A stretch of 64,000 nucleotides of DNA, taken from assembly GCA_945643635.1 (NCBI GenBank), contig CALZFC010000001.1, positions 1,160,001-1,224,000 of the forward strand, written 5' to 3'. A program made the position numbers and the translations under genes. Source of the stretch: Allodiplogaster sudhausi. Lineage: Eukaryota; Nematoda; Chromadorea; Rhabditida; Diplogasteridae. Shown here one piece after another: positions 48,040 through 60,103 of the stretch. The stretch's first letter is position 1; each line of letters starts with the position of its first letter. The notes beneath the pieces are model-generated. The model was not told the origin of the DNA. It saw only the letters and a list, made by a program, of their open reading frames with translations, and did not search any database.

Positions 48040-48369
48040 ACACGCCAACATATTTTGAGCCTGCTAATGAAGTATTCTGAAGTAGGCCGCCGGTCCCTAT
48101 CCGCGCTCGATCGTCTATCTCAATCATGATCGATGCAGCTTCTGGAGAAACGGTGGGCTCGCCCGGATAAGAAACCTAATGTCTGCGGCCACTTCGTCAG
48201 AATCCGGCAGTGGATATTCTTTGACATCTCTCCCATCTTGAATCCTCGACTATTCGACGACTATGTCTTGAATAATCGAAAAAAAGTTTAATGAACGTAT
48301 GATATCATTTTGGCGACAATAAGATTTTCCGTTAAAAATGTTTTAGAAAAATTAGACAAAAAGATTTTT

Positions 48370-48442
48370 CGACCACGGCAGGATTCGAACCTGCAATCTT
48401 CTGCTCCGTAGGCAGACGCGTTATCCATTGCGCCACGCGGCC
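48370..48442 (-). tRNA. tRNA-Arg-ACG: tRNA-Arg(ACG)
   Basis: Consensus; C4; period 401. Confidence 0.95.
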
Positions 48443-48770
48443 ACACGCCAACATATTTTGAGCCTGCTAATGAAGTATTCTGAAGTAGGCCCCGGTCCAT
48501 ATCCGCACTCGATCGTCTATCTCATTCATGCTCGATGCAGCTTCTGGAGAAACGGTGGGCTCGCCCGAATAAGAAACCTAATGTCTGCGGCCACTTCGTC
48601 AGATTCCGGCAGTGGATATTTGACATCTCTCCCATCTTGAATCCTCGACTATTCGACGACTATGTCTTGAATAACCGAATAAAAGCTTAATGAACGTATG
48701 ATATCATTGTTTGGCGACAATAAGATTTTCCGTTAAAAATGTTTTAGAAAAAAAAGACAAAACGATTTTT

Positions 48771-48843
48771 CGACCACGGCAGGATTCGAACCTGCAATCT
48801 TCTGCTCCGTAGGCAGACGCGTTATCCATTGCGCCGCGCGGCC
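48771..48843 (-). tRNA. tRNA-Arg-ACG: tRNA-Arg(ACG), T8C variant
   Basis: T8C removes the near-universal U8 (U8-A14 tertiary pair) and the first A-box base. C4; period 400. Confidence 0.8.
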
Positions 48844-49170
48844 ACGCGACAACATATTTTGAGCCTGCTAATGAAGTATTCTGAAGTAAGCCCCGGTCCC
48901 TATCCGCGCTCGATCGTCTATCTCAATCATGATCGATGCAGCTTCTGGAGAAACGGTGGGCTCGCCCGGATAAGAAACCTAATGTCTGCGGCCACTTCGT
49001 CAGATTCCGGCAGTGGATATTCTTTGAAATCTCTCCATCTTGAATCCTCGACTATTCGACGACTATGTCTTGAATAATCGAAAAAAAGTTTAATGAACGT
49101 ATGATATCATTTTGGCGACAATAAGATTTTCCGTTAAAAATGTTTTAGAAAAATAGACAAAAAGATTTTT

Positions 49171-49242
49171 CGACCACGGCAGGATTCGAACCTGCAATCT
49201 TCTGCTCCGTAGCAGACGCGTTATCCATTGCGCCACGCGGCC
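49171..49242 (-). pseudogene. tRNA-Arg copy with 1-nt anticodon-loop deletion
   Basis: 72 nt. One of the two C residues at 31/32 is lost, leaving a 6-nt loop. A consensus base-call error is possible. C4; period 401. Confidence 0.7.
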
Positions 49243-49571
49243 ACACGCCAACATATTTTGAGCCTGCTAATGAAGTATTCTGAAGTAGGCCCCGGTCCCT
49301 ATCCGCGCTCGATCGTCTATCTCAATCATGATCGATGCAGCTTCTGGAGAAACGGTGGGCTCGCCCGGATAAGAAACCTAATGTCTGCGGCCACTTCGTC
49401 AGAATCCGGCAGTGGATATTCTTTGACATCTCTCCCATCTTGAATCCTCGACTATTCGACGACTATGTCTTGAATAATCGAAAAAAAGTTTAATGAACGT
49501 ATGATATCATTTTGGCGACAATAAGATTTTCCGTTAAAAATGTTTTAGAAAAAATAGACAAAAAGATTTTT

Positions 49572-49644
49572 CGACCACGGCAGGATTCGAACCTGCAATC
49601 TTCTGCTCCGTAGGCAGACGCGTTATCCATTGCGCCACGCGGCC
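49572..49644 (-). tRNA. tRNA-Arg-ACG: tRNA-Arg(ACG)
   Basis: Consensus; C5; period 406. Confidence 0.95.
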
Positions 49645-49977
49645 ACACGCCAACATATTTTGAGCCTGCTAATGAAGTATTCTGAAGTAGGCCCCCGGTC
49701 CATATCCGCACTCGATCGTCTATCTCATTCATGATCGATGCAGCTTCTGGAGAAACGGTGGGCTCGCCCGAATAAGAAACCTAATGTCTGCGGCCACTTC
49801 GTCAGATTCCGGCAGTGGATATTCTTTGACATCTCTCCCATCTTGAATCCTCGACTATTCGACGACTATGTCTTGAATAACCGAATAAAAGCTTAATGAA
49901 CGTATGATATCATTGTTTTGGCGACAATAAGATTTTCCGTTAAAAATGTTTTAGAAAAAAAAGACAAAAAGATTTTT

Positions 49978-50050
49978 CGACCACGGCAGGATTCGAACCT
50001 GCAATCTTCTGCTCCGTAGGCAGACGCGTTATCCATTGCGCCACGCGGCC
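49978..50050 (-). tRNA. tRNA-Arg-ACG: tRNA-Arg(ACG)
   Basis: Consensus; ins with C5; period 411. Confidence 0.95.
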
Positions 50051-50388
50051 ACACGCCAACATATTTTGAGCCTGCTAGTGAAGTATTCTGAAGATCTTAA
50101 GTAGGCCCCCGGTCCATATCCGCGCTCGATCGTCTATCTCAATCATGATCGATGCAGCTTCTGGAGAAACGGTGGGCTCGCCCGAATAAGAAACCTAATG
50201 TCTGCGGCCACTTCGTCAGATTCCGGCAGTGGATATTCTTTGACATCTCTCCCATCTTGAATCCTCGACTATTCGACGACTATGTCTTGAATAACCGAAT
50301 AAAAGCTTAATGAACGTATGATATCATTTTGGCGACAATAAGATTTTCCGTTAAAAATGTTTTAGAAAAAATAGACAAAAAGATTTTT

Positions 50389-50461
50389 CGACCACGGCAG
50401 GATTCGAACCTGCAATCTTCTGCTCCGTAGGCAGACGCGTTATCCATTGCGCCACGCGGCC
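50389..50461 (-). tRNA. tRNA-Arg-ACG: tRNA-Arg(ACG)
   Basis: Consensus; C5; period 404. Confidence 0.95.
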
Positions 50462-50792
50462 ACACGCCAACATATTTTGAGCCTGCTAATGAAGTATTCT
50501 GAAGTAGGCCCCCGGTCCCTATCCGCGCTCGATCGTCTATCTCAATCATGATCGATGCAGCTTCTGGAGAAACGGTGGGCTCGCCCGGATAAGAAACCTA
50601 ATGTCTGCGGCCACTTCGTCAGAATCCGGCAGTGGATATTCTTTGACATCTCTCCCATCTTGAATCCTCGACTATTCGACGACTATGTCTTGAATAATCG
50701 AAAAAAAAGTTTAATGAACGTATGATATCATTTTGGCGACAATAAGATTTTCCGTTAAAAATGTTTTAGAAAAAATAGACAAAAAGATTTTT

Positions 50793-50865
50793 CGACCACG
50801 GCAGGATTCGAACCTGCAATCTTCTGCTCCGTAGGCAGACGCGTTATCCATTGCGCCACGCGGCC
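50793..50865 (-). tRNA. tRNA-Arg-ACG: tRNA-Arg(ACG)
   Basis: Consensus; C4 with an extra A before GG; period 402. Confidence 0.95.
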
Positions 50866-51194
50866 ACACGCCAACATATTTTGAGCCTGCTAATGAAGTA
50901 TTCTGAAGTAAGGCCCCGGTCCCTATCCGCGCTCGATCGTCTATCTCAATCATGATCGATGCAGCTTCTGGAGAAACGGTGGGCTCGCCCGGATAAGAAA
51001 CCTAATGTCTGCGGCCACTTCGTCAGATTCCGGCAGTGGATATTCTTTTAAATCTCTCCTATCTTGAATCCTCGACTATTCGACGACTATGTCTTGAATA
51101 ATCGAAAAAAAGTTAATGAACGTATGATATCATTTTGGCGACAATAAGATTTTCCGTTAAAAATGTTTTAGAAAAAATAGACAAAAAGATTTTT

Positions 51195-51267
51195 CGACCA
51201 CGGCAGGATTCGAACCTGCAATCTTCTGCTCCGTAGGCAGACGCGTTATCCATTGCGCCACGCGGCC
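51195..51267 (-). tRNA. tRNA-Arg-ACG: tRNA-Arg(ACG)
   Basis: Consensus; C5; period 402. Confidence 0.95.
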
Positions 51268-51596
51268 ACACGCCAACATATTTTGAGTCTGCTAATGAAG
51301 TATTCTGAAGTAGGCCCCCGGTCCCTATCCGCGCTCGATCGTCTATCTCAATCATGATCGATGCAGCTTCTGGAGAAACGGTGGGCTCGCCCGGATAAGA
51401 AACCTAATTCTGCGGCCACTTCGTCAGATTCCGGCAGTGGATATTCTTTGACATCTCTCCCATCTTGAATCCTCGACTATTCGACGACTATGTCTTGAAT
51501 AACCGAATAAAAGCTTAATGAACGTATGATATCATTTTGGCGACAATAAGATTTTCCGTTAAAAATGTTTTAGAGAAAATAGACAAAAAGATTTTT

Positions 51597-51669
51597 CGAC
51601 CACGGCAGGATTCGAACCTGCAATCTTCTGCTCCGTAGGCAGACGCGTTATCCATTGCGCCACGCGGCC
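51597..51669 (-). tRNA. tRNA-Arg-ACG: tRNA-Arg(ACG)
   Basis: Consensus; CG; period 401. Confidence 0.95.
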
Positions 51670-51997
51670 ACACGCCAACATATTTTGAGCCTGCTAATGA
51701 AGTATTCTGAAGTAGGCCGCCGGTCCCTATCCGCGCTCGATCGTCTATCTCAATCATGATCGATGCAGCTTCTGGAGAAACGGTGGGCTCGCCCGGATAA
51801 GAAACCTAATGTCTGCGGCCACTTCGTCAGAATCCGGCAGTGGATATTCTTTGACATCTCTCCATCTTGAATCCTCGACTATTCGACGACTATGTCTTGA
51901 ATAATCGAAAAAAAGTTTAATGAACGTATGATATCATTTGGCGACAATAAGATTTTCCGTTAAAAATGTTTTAGAAAAATTAGACAAAAAGATTTTT

Positions 51998-52070
51998 CGA
52001 CCACGGCAGGATTCGAACCTGCAATCTTCTGCTCCGTAGGCAGACGCGTTATCCATTGCGCCACGCGGCC
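51998..52070 (-). tRNA. tRNA-Arg-ACG: tRNA-Arg(ACG)
   Basis: Consensus; CG; period 403. Confidence 0.95.
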
Positions 52071-52400
52071 ACACGCCAACATATTTTGAGCCTGCTAATG
52101 AAGTATTCTGAAGTAGGCCGCCGGTCCCTATCCGCGCTCGATCGTCTATCTCAATCATGATCGATGCAGCTTCTGGAGAAACGGTGGGCTCGCCCGGATA
52201 AGAAACCTAATGTCTGCGGCCACTTCGTCAGAATCCGGCAGTGGATATTCTTTGACATCTCTCCCATCTTGAATCCTCGACTATTCGACGACTATGTCTT
52301 GAATAATCGAAAAAAAAGTTTAATGAACGTATGATATCATTTTGGCGACAATAAGATTTTCCGTTAAAATGTTTTAGAAAAAATAGACAAAAAGATTTTT

Positions 52401-52473
52401 CGACCACGGCAGGATTCGAACCTGCAATCTTCTGCTCCGTAGGCAGACGCGTTATCCATTGCGCCACGCGGCC
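52401..52473 (-). tRNA. tRNA-Arg-ACG: tRNA-Arg(ACG)
   Basis: Consensus gene, but the 5' flank has a base lost and ATATATTG in place of ATATTTTG. C4; period 402. Confidence 0.93.
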
Positions 52474-52802
52474 ACACGCAACATATATTGAGCCTGCTAA
52501 TGAAGTATTCTGAAGTAGGCCCCGGTCCCTATCCGCGCTCGATCGTCTATCTCAATCATGATCGATGCAGCTTCTGGAGAAACGGTGGGCTCGCCCGGAT
52601 AAGAAACCTAATGTCTGCGGCCACTTCGTCAGAATCCGGCAGTGGATATTCTTTGACATCTCTCCCATCTTGAATCCTCGACTATTCGACGACTATGTCT
52701 TGAATAATCGAAAAAAAAGTTTAATGAACGTATGATATCATTTTGGCGACAATAAGATTTTCCGTTAAAAATGTTTTAGAAAAATTAGACAAAAAGATTT
52801 TT

Positions 52803-52875
52803 CGACCACGGCAGGATTCGAACCTGCAATCTTCTGCTCCGTAGGCAGACGCGTTATCCATTGCGCCACGCGGCC
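52803..52875 (-). tRNA. tRNA-Arg-ACG: tRNA-Arg(ACG)
   Basis: Consensus; CG; period 399. Confidence 0.95.
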
Positions 52876-53201
52876 ACACGCCAACATATTTTGAGCCTGC
52901 TAATGAAGTATTCTGAAGTAGGCCGCCGGTCCCTATCCGCGCTCGATCGTCTATCTCAATCATGATCGATGCAGCTTCTGGAGAAACGGGGGCTCGCCCG
53001 ATAAGAAACCTAATGTCTGCGGCCACTTCGTCAGAATCCGGCAGTGGATATTCTTTGACATCTCTCCATCTTGAATCCTCGACTATTCGACGACTATGTC
53101 TTGAATAATCGAAAAAAAAGTTTAATGAACGTATGATATCATTTTGGCGACAATAAGATTTTCCGTTAAAAATGTTTTAGAAAATAGACAAAAAGATTTT
53201 T

Positions 53202-53274
53202 CGACCACGGCAGGATTCGAACCTGCAATCTTCTGCTCCGTAGGCAGACGCGTTATCCATTGCGCCACGCGGCC
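53202..53274 (-). tRNA. tRNA-Arg-ACG: tRNA-Arg(ACG)
   Basis: Consensus; C4; period 399. Confidence 0.95.
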
Positions 53275-53600
53275 ACACGCCAACATATTTTGAGCCTGCT
53301 AATGAAGTATTCTGAAGTAGGCCCCGGTCCCTATCCGCGCTCGATCGTCTATCTCATTCATGATCGATGCAGCTTCTGGAGAAACGGTGGGCTCGCCCGA
53401 ATAAGAAACCTAATGTCTGCGGCCACTTCGTCAGATTCCGGCAGTGGATATTCTTTGACATCTCTCCCATCTTGAATCCTCGACTATTCGACGACTATGT
53501 CTTGAATAACCGAATAAAAGCTTAATGAACGTATGATATCATTTTGGCGACAATAAGATTTTCCGTTAAAAATGTTTTAGAAAAAGACAAAAAGATTTTT

Positions 53601-53673
53601 CGACCACGGCAGGATTCGAACCTGCAATCTTCTGCTCCGTAGGCAGACGCGTTATCCATTGCGCCACGCGGCC
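53601..53673 (-). tRNA. tRNA-Arg-ACG: tRNA-Arg(ACG)
   Basis: Consensus; C5; period 401. Confidence 0.95.
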
Positions 53674-54001
53674 ACACGACAACATATTTTGAGCCTGCTA
53701 ATGAAGTATTCTGAAGTAAGCCCCCGGTCCCTATCCGCGCTCGATCGTCTATCTCAATCATGATCGATGCAGCTTCTGGAGAAACGGTGGGCTCGCCCGG
53801 ATAAGAAACCTAATGTCTGCGGCCACTTCGTCAGATTCCGGCAGTGGATATTCTTTGAAATCTCTCCTATCTTGAATCCTCGACTATTCGACGACTATGT
53901 CTTGAATAATCGAAAAAAGTTTAATGAACGTATGATATCATTTTGGCGACAATAAGATTTTCCGTTAAAAAATTTTAGAAAAAATAGACAAAAAGATTTT
54001 T

Positions 54002-54074
54002 CGACCACGGCAGGATTCGAACCTGCAATCTTCTGCTCCGTAGGCAGACGCGTTATCCATTGCGCCACGCGGCC
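54002..54074 (-). tRNA. tRNA-Arg-ACG: tRNA-Arg(ACG)
   Basis: Consensus; C4; period 403. Confidence 0.95.
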
Positions 54075-54404
54075 ACACGCCAACATATTTTGAGCCTGCT
54101 AATGAAGTATTCTGAAGTAGGCCCCGGTCCCTATCCGCGCTCGATCGTCTATCTCAATCATGATCGATGCAGCTTCTGGAGAAACGGTGGGCTCGCCCGG
54201 ATAAGAAACCTAATGTCTGCGGCCACTTCGTCAGAATCCGGCAGTGGATATTCTTTGACATCTCTCCCATCTTGAATCCTCGACTATTCGACGACTATGT
54301 CTTGAATAATCGAAAAAAAAGTTTAATGAACGTATGATATCATTTTGGCGACAATAAGATTTTCCGTTAAAAATGTTTTAGAAAAAATAGACAAAAAGAT
54401 TTTT

Positions 54405-54477
54405 CGACCACGGCAGGATTCGAACCTGCAATCTTCTGCTCCGTAGGCAGACGCGTTATCCATTGCGCCACGCGGCC
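54405..54477 (-). tRNA. tRNA-Arg-ACG: tRNA-Arg(ACG)
   Basis: Consensus; C5; period 403. Confidence 0.95.
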
Positions 54478-54807
54478 ACACGCCAACATATTTTGAGCCT
54501 GCTAATGAAGTATTCTGAAGTAAGCCCCCGGTCCCTATCCGCGCTCGATCGTCTATCTCAATCATGATCGATGCAGCTTCTGGAGAAACGGTGGGCTCGC
54601 CCGGATAAGAAACCTAATGTCTGCGGCCACTTCGTCAGATTCCGGCAGTGGATATTCTTTGAAATCTCTCCTATCTTGAATCCTCGACTATTCGACGACT
54701 ATGTCTTGAATAATCGAAAAAAAGTTTAATGAACGTATGATATCATTTTGGCGACAATAAGATTTTCCGTTAAAAATGTTTTAGAAAAAATAGACAAAAA
54801 GATTTTT

Positions 54808-54880
54808 CGACCACGGCAGGATTCGAACCTGCAATCTTCTGCTCCGTAGGCAGACGCGTTATCCATTGCGCCACGCGGCC
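54808..54880 (-). tRNA. tRNA-Arg-ACG: tRNA-Arg(ACG)
   Basis: Consensus; C5; period 403. Confidence 0.95.
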
Positions 54881-55210
54881 ACACGCCAACATATTTTGAG
54901 TCTGCTAATGAAGTATTCTGAAGTAGGCCCCCGGTCCCTATCCGCGCTCGATCGTCTATCTCAATCATGATCGATGCAGCTTCTGGAGAAACGGTGGGCT
55001 CGCCGGAATAAGAAACCTAATTTCTGCGGCCACTTCGTCAGATTCCGGCAGTGGATATTCTTTGACATCTCTCCCATCTTGAATCCTCGACTATTCGACG
55101 ACTATGTCTTGAATAACCGAATAAAAGCTTAATGAACGTATGATATCATTTTGGCGACAATAAGATTTTCCGTTAAAAATGTTTTAGAGAAAATAGACAA
55201 AAAGATTTTT

Positions 55211-55283
55211 CGACCACGGCAGGATTCGAACCTGCAATCTTCTGCTCCGTAGGCAGACGCGTTATCCATTGCGCCACGCGGCC
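55211..55283 (-). tRNA. tRNA-Arg-ACG: tRNA-Arg(ACG)
   Basis: Consensus; CG; period 404. Confidence 0.95.
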
Positions 55284-55614
55284 ACACGCCAACATATTTT
55301 GAGCCTGCTAATGAAGTATTCTGAAGTAGGCCGCCGGTCCCTATCCGCGCTCGATCGTCTATCTCAATCATGATCGATGCAGCTTCTGGAGAAACGGTGG
55401 GCTCGCCCGGATAAGAAACCTAATGTCTGCGGCCACTTCGTCAGAATCCGGCAGTGGATATTCTTTGACATCTCTCCCATCTTGAATCCTCGACTATTCG
55501 ACGACTATGTCTTGAATAATCGAAAAAAAAGTTTAATGAACGTATGATATCATTTTGGCGACAATAAGATTTTCCGTTAAAAATGTTTTTAGAAAAATAG
55601 ACAAAAAGATTTTT

Positions 55615-55687
55615 CGACCACGGCAGGATTCGAACCTGCAATCTTCTGCTCCGTAGGCAGACGCGTTATCCATTGCGCCACGCGGCC
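55615..55687 (-). tRNA. tRNA-Arg-ACG: tRNA-Arg(ACG)
   Basis: Consensus; CG; period 402. Confidence 0.95.
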
Positions 55688-56016
55688 ACACGCCAACATA
55701 TTTTGAGCCTGCTAATGAAGTATTCTGAAGTAGGCCGCCGGTCCCTATCCGCGCTCGATCGTCTATCTCAATCATGATCGATGCAGCTTCTGGAGAAACG
55801 GTGGGCTCGCCCGGATAAGAAACCTAATGTCTGCGGCCACTTCGTCAGAATCCGGCAGTGGATATTCTTTGACATCTCTCCCATCTTGAATCCTCGACTA
55901 TTCGACGACTATGTCTTGAATAATCGAAAAAAAGTTTAATGAACGTATGATATCATTTTGGCGACAATAAGATTTTCCGTTAAAATGTTTTAGAAAAAAT
56001 AGACAAAAAGATTTTT

Positions 56017-56089
56017 CGACCACGGCAGGATTCGAACCTGCAATCTTCTGCTCCGTAGGCAGACGCGTTATCCATTGCGCCACGCGGCC
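56017..56089 (-). tRNA. tRNA-Arg-ACG: tRNA-Arg(ACG)
   Basis: Consensus; CG; period 403. Confidence 0.95.
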
Positions 56090-56419
56090 ACACGCCAACA
56101 TATTTTGAGCCTGCTAATGAAGTATTCTGAAGTAGGCCGCCGGTCCCTATCCGCGCTCGATCGTCTATCTCAATCATGATCGATGCAGCTTCTGGAGAAA
56201 CGGTGGGCTCGCCCGGATAAGAAACCTAATGTCTGCGGCCACTTCGTCAGAATCCGGCAGTGGATATTCTTTGACATCTCTCCCATCTTGAATCCTCGAC
56301 TATTCGACGACTATGTCTTGAATAACCGAAAAAAAGTTTAATGAACGTATGATATCATTTTGGCGACAATAAGATTTTCCGTTAAAAATGTTTTAGAAAA
56401 AATAGACAAAAAGATTTTT

Positions 56420-56492
56420 CGACCACGGCAGGATTCGAACCTGCAATCTTCTGCTCCGTAGGCAGACGCGTTATCCATTGCGCCACGCGGCC
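56420..56492 (-). tRNA. tRNA-Arg-ACG: tRNA-Arg(ACG)
   Basis: Consensus; CG; period 403. Confidence 0.95.
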
Positions 56493-56822
56493 ACACGCCA
56501 ACATATTTTGAGCCTGCTAATGAAGTATTCTGAAGTAGGCCGCCGGTCCCTATCCGCGCTCGATCGTCTATCTCAATCATGATCGATGCAGCTTCTGGAG
56601 AAACGGTGGGCTCGCCCGGATAAGAAACCTAATGTCTGCGGCCACTTCGTCAGAATCCGGCAGTGGATATTCTTTGACATCTCTCCCATCTTGAATCCTC
56701 GACTATTCGACGACTATGTCTTGAATAATCGAAAAAAAAGTTTAATGAACGTATGATATCATTTTGGCGACAATAAGATTTTCCGTTAAAAATGTTTTAG
56801 AAAAATAGACAAAAAGATTTTT

Positions 56823-56895
56823 CGACCACGGCAGGATTCGAACCTGCAATCTTCTGCTCCGTAGGCAGACGCGTTATCCATTGCGCCACGCGGCC
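56823..56895 (-). tRNA. tRNA-Arg-ACG: tRNA-Arg(ACG)
   Basis: Consensus; C5 with the GCACTCG allele; period 403. Confidence 0.95.
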
Positions 56896-57225
56896 ACACG
56901 CCAACATATTTTGAGCCTGCTAATGAAGTATTCTGAAGTAGGCCCCCGGTCCCTATCCGCACTCGATCGTCTATCTCATTCATGATCGATGCAGCTTCTG
57001 AGAAACGGTGGGCTCGCCCGGAATAAGAAACCTAATGTCTGCGGCCACTTCGTCAGATTCCGGCAGTGGATATTCTTTGACATCTCTCCCATCTTGAATC
57101 CTCGACTATTCGACGACTATGTCTTGAATAACCGAATAAAAGCTTAATGAACGTATGATATCATTTTGGCGACAATAAGATTTTCCGTTAAAAATGTTTT
57201 AGAAAAAAAAGACAAAACGATTTTT

Positions 57226-57298
57226 CGACCACGGCAGGATTCGAACCTGCAATCTTCTGCTCCGTAGGCAGACGCGTTATCCATTGCGCCACGCGGCC
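57226..57298 (-). tRNA. tRNA-Arg-ACG: tRNA-Arg(ACG)
   Basis: Consensus; C4; period 399; altered 5' flank (GCAACAACAT). Confidence 0.95.
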
Positions 57299-57624
57299 AC
57301 GCAACAACATATTTTGAGCCTGCTAATGAAGTATTCTGAAGTAAGCCCCGGTCCCTATCCGCGCTCGATCGTCTATCTCAATCATGATCGATGCAGCTTC
57401 TGGAGAAACGGTGGGCTCGCCCGGATAAGAAACCTAATGTCTGCGGCCACTTCGTCAGATTCCGGCAGTGGATATTCTTTTAAATCTCTCCTATCTTGAA
57501 TCCTCGACTATTCGACGACTATGTCTTGAATAATCGAAAAAAAGTTTAATGAACGTATGATATCATTTTGGCGACAATAAGATTTTCCGTTAAAAATTTT
57601 AGAAAAATAGACAAAAAGATTTTT

Positions 57625-57697
57625 CGACCACGGCAGGATTCGAACCTGCAATCTTCTGCTCCGTAGGCAGACGCGTTATCCATTGCGCCACGCGGCC
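57625..57697 (-). tRNA. tRNA-Arg-ACG: tRNA-Arg(ACG)
   Basis: Consensus; CG; period 399; one base lost in the 5' flank. Confidence 0.95.
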
Positions 57698-58023
57698 ACA
57701 CGCAACATATTTTGAGCCTGCTAATGAAGTATTCTGAAGTAGGCCGCCGGTCCCTATCCGCGCTCGATCGTCTATCTCAATCATGATCGATGCAGCTTCT
57801 GGAGAAACGGTGGGCTCGCCCGGATAAGAAACCTAATGTCTGCGGCCACTTCGTCAGAATCCGGCAGTGGATATTCTTTGACATCTCTCCATCTTGAATC
57901 CTCGACTATTCGACGACTATGTCTTGAATAATCGAAAAAAAGTTTAATGAACGTATGATATCATTTGGCGACAATAAGATTTTCCGTTAAAAATGTTTTA
58001 GAAAAAATAGACAAAAGATTTTT

Positions 58024-58096
58024 CGACCACGGCAGGATTCGAACCTGCAATCTTCTGCTCCGTAGGCAGACGCGTTATCCATTGCGCCACGCGGCC
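58024..58096 (-). tRNA. tRNA-Arg-ACG: tRNA-Arg(ACG)
   Basis: Consensus; C4; period 399; TTTT terminator. Confidence 0.95.
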
Positions 58097-58422
58097 AAAC
58101 GCCAACATATTTTGAGCCTGCTAATGAAGTATTCTGAAGTAGGCCCCGGTCCCTATCCGCGCTCGATCGTCTATCTCAATCATGATCGATGCAGCTTCTG
58201 GAGAAACGGTGGGCTCGCCCGGATAAGAAACCTAATGTCTGCGGCCACTTCGTCAGAATCCGGCAGTGGATATTCTTTGACATCTCTCCATCTTGAATCC
58301 TCGACTATTCGACGACTATGTCTTGAATAATCGAAAAAAAGTTTAATGAAAGTATGATATCATTTTGGCGACAATAAGATTTCCGTTAAAAATGTTTTAG
58401 AAAAATTAGACAAAAGATTTTT

Positions 58423-58495
58423 CGACCACGGCAGGATTCGAACCTGCAATCTTCTGCTCCGTAGGCAGACGCGTTATCCATTGCGCCACGCGGCC
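58423..58495 (-). tRNA. tRNA-Arg-ACG: tRNA-Arg(ACG)
   Basis: Consensus; C4; period 400; TTTT terminator. Confidence 0.95.
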
Positions 58496-58822
58496 ACACG
58501 CCAACATATTTTGAGCCTGCTAATGAAGTATTCTGAAGTAGGCCCCGGTCCTATCCGCGCTCGATCGTCTATCTCAATCATGATCGATGCAGCTTCTGGA
58601 GAAACGGTGGGCTCGCCCGGATAAGAAACCTAATGTCTGCGGCCACTTCGTCAGAATCCGGCAGTGGATATTCTTTGACATCTCTCCCATCTTGAATCCT
58701 CGACTATTCGACGACTATGTCTTGAATAATCGAAAAAAAGTTTAATGAACGTATGATATCATTTTGGCGACAATAAGATTTTCCGTTAAAAATGTTTTAG
58801 AAAAATAGACAAAAAGATTTTT

Positions 58823-58895
58823 CGACCACGGCAGGATTCGAACCTGCAATCTTCTGCTCCGTAGGCAGACGCGTTATCCATTGCGCCACGCGGCC
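58823..58895 (-). tRNA. tRNA-Arg-ACG: tRNA-Arg(ACG)
   Basis: Consensus; CG (last occurrence); period 402. Confidence 0.95.
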
Positions 58896-59224
58896 ACACG
58901 CCAACATATTTTGAGCCTGCTAATGAAGTATTCTGAAGTAGGCCGCCGGTCCCTATCCGCGCTCGATCGTCTATCTCAATCATGATCGATGCAGCTTCTG
59001 GAGAAACGGTGGGCTCGCCCGGATAAGAAACCTAATGTCTGCGGCCACTTCGTCAGAATCCGGCAGTGGATATTCTTTGACATCTCTCCATCTTGAATCC
59101 TCGACTATTCGACGACTATGTCTTGAATAATCGAAAAAAAGTTTAATGAACGTATGATATCATTTTGGCGACAATAAGATTTTCCGTTAAAAATGTTTTA
59201 GAAAAATTAGACAAAAAGATTTTT

Positions 59225-59297
59225 CGACCACGGCAGGATTCGAAACTGCAATCTTCTGCTCCGTAGGCAGACGCGTTATCCATTGCGCCACGCGGCC
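59225..59297 (-). tRNA. tRNA-Arg-ACG: tRNA-Arg(ACG), G53T variant
   Basis: G53T breaks the conserved 53-61 T-stem pair and a B-box base, so expression and folding are doubtful. C5; period 405. Confidence 0.78.
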
Positions 59298-59629
59298 ACA
59301 CGCCAACATATTTTGAGCCTGCTAATGAAGTATTCTGAAGTAGGCCCCCGGTCCATATCCGCACTCGATCGTCTATCTCATTCATGCTCGATGCAGCTTC
59401 TATAGAAACGGTGGGCTCGCCCGATAAGAAACCTAATGTCTGCGGCCACTTCGTCAGATTCCGGCACTGGATATTCTTTGACATCTCTCTCCATCTTGAA
59501 TCCTCGACTATTCGACGACTATGTCTTGAATAACCGAATAAAAGCTTAATGAACGTATGATATCATTGTTTGGCGACAATAAGATTTTCCGTTAAAAATG
59601 TTTTAGAAAAAAAAGACAAAACGATTTTT

Positions 59630-59702
59630 CGACCACGGCAGGATTCGAACCTGCAATCTTCTGCTCCGTAGGCAGACGCGTTATCCATTGCGCCACGCGG
59701 CC
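59630..59702 (-). tRNA. tRNA-Arg-ACG: tRNA-Arg(ACG)
   Basis: Consensus; C4; period 401. Confidence 0.95.
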
Positions 59703-60030
59703 ACGCGACAACATATTTTGAGCCTGCTAATGAAGTATTCTGAAGTAAGCCCCGGTCCCTATCCGCGCTCGATCGTCTATCTCAATCATGATCGATGCAG
59801 CTTCTGGAGAAACGGTGGGCTCGCCCGGATAAGAAACCTAATGTCTGCGGCCACTTCGTCAGATTCCGGCAGTGGATATTCTTTTAAATCTCTCCTATCT
59901 TGAATCCTCGACTATTCGACGACTATGTCTTGAATAATCGAAAAAAAGTTTAATGAACGTATGATATCATTTTGGCGACAATAAGATTTTCCGTTAAAAA
60001 TGTTTAGAAAAAATAGACAAAAAGATTTTT

Positions 60031-60103
60031 CGACCACGGCAGGATTCGAACCTGCAATCTTCTGCTCCGTAGGCAGACGCGTTATCCATTGCGCCACGCG
60101 GCC
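60031..60103 (-). tRNA. tRNA-Arg-ACG: tRNA-Arg(ACG), last minus-strand copy
   Basis: Consensus; C4. Its 5' spacer runs into the inversion at about 60352. Confidence 0.95.

Larger units (their letters stand above)
43605..58990 (-). repeat. Region marked by the CCGCC spacer allele
   Basis: The GGCCGCCGGT form of the spacer C-tract occurs in 14 units here (genes 43533, 44746, 45954, 47564, 47967, 51597, 51998, 52803, 55211, 55615, 56017, 56420, 57625 and 58823) and nowhere else in the window. It marks a local homogenisation domain. Confidence 0.85.
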
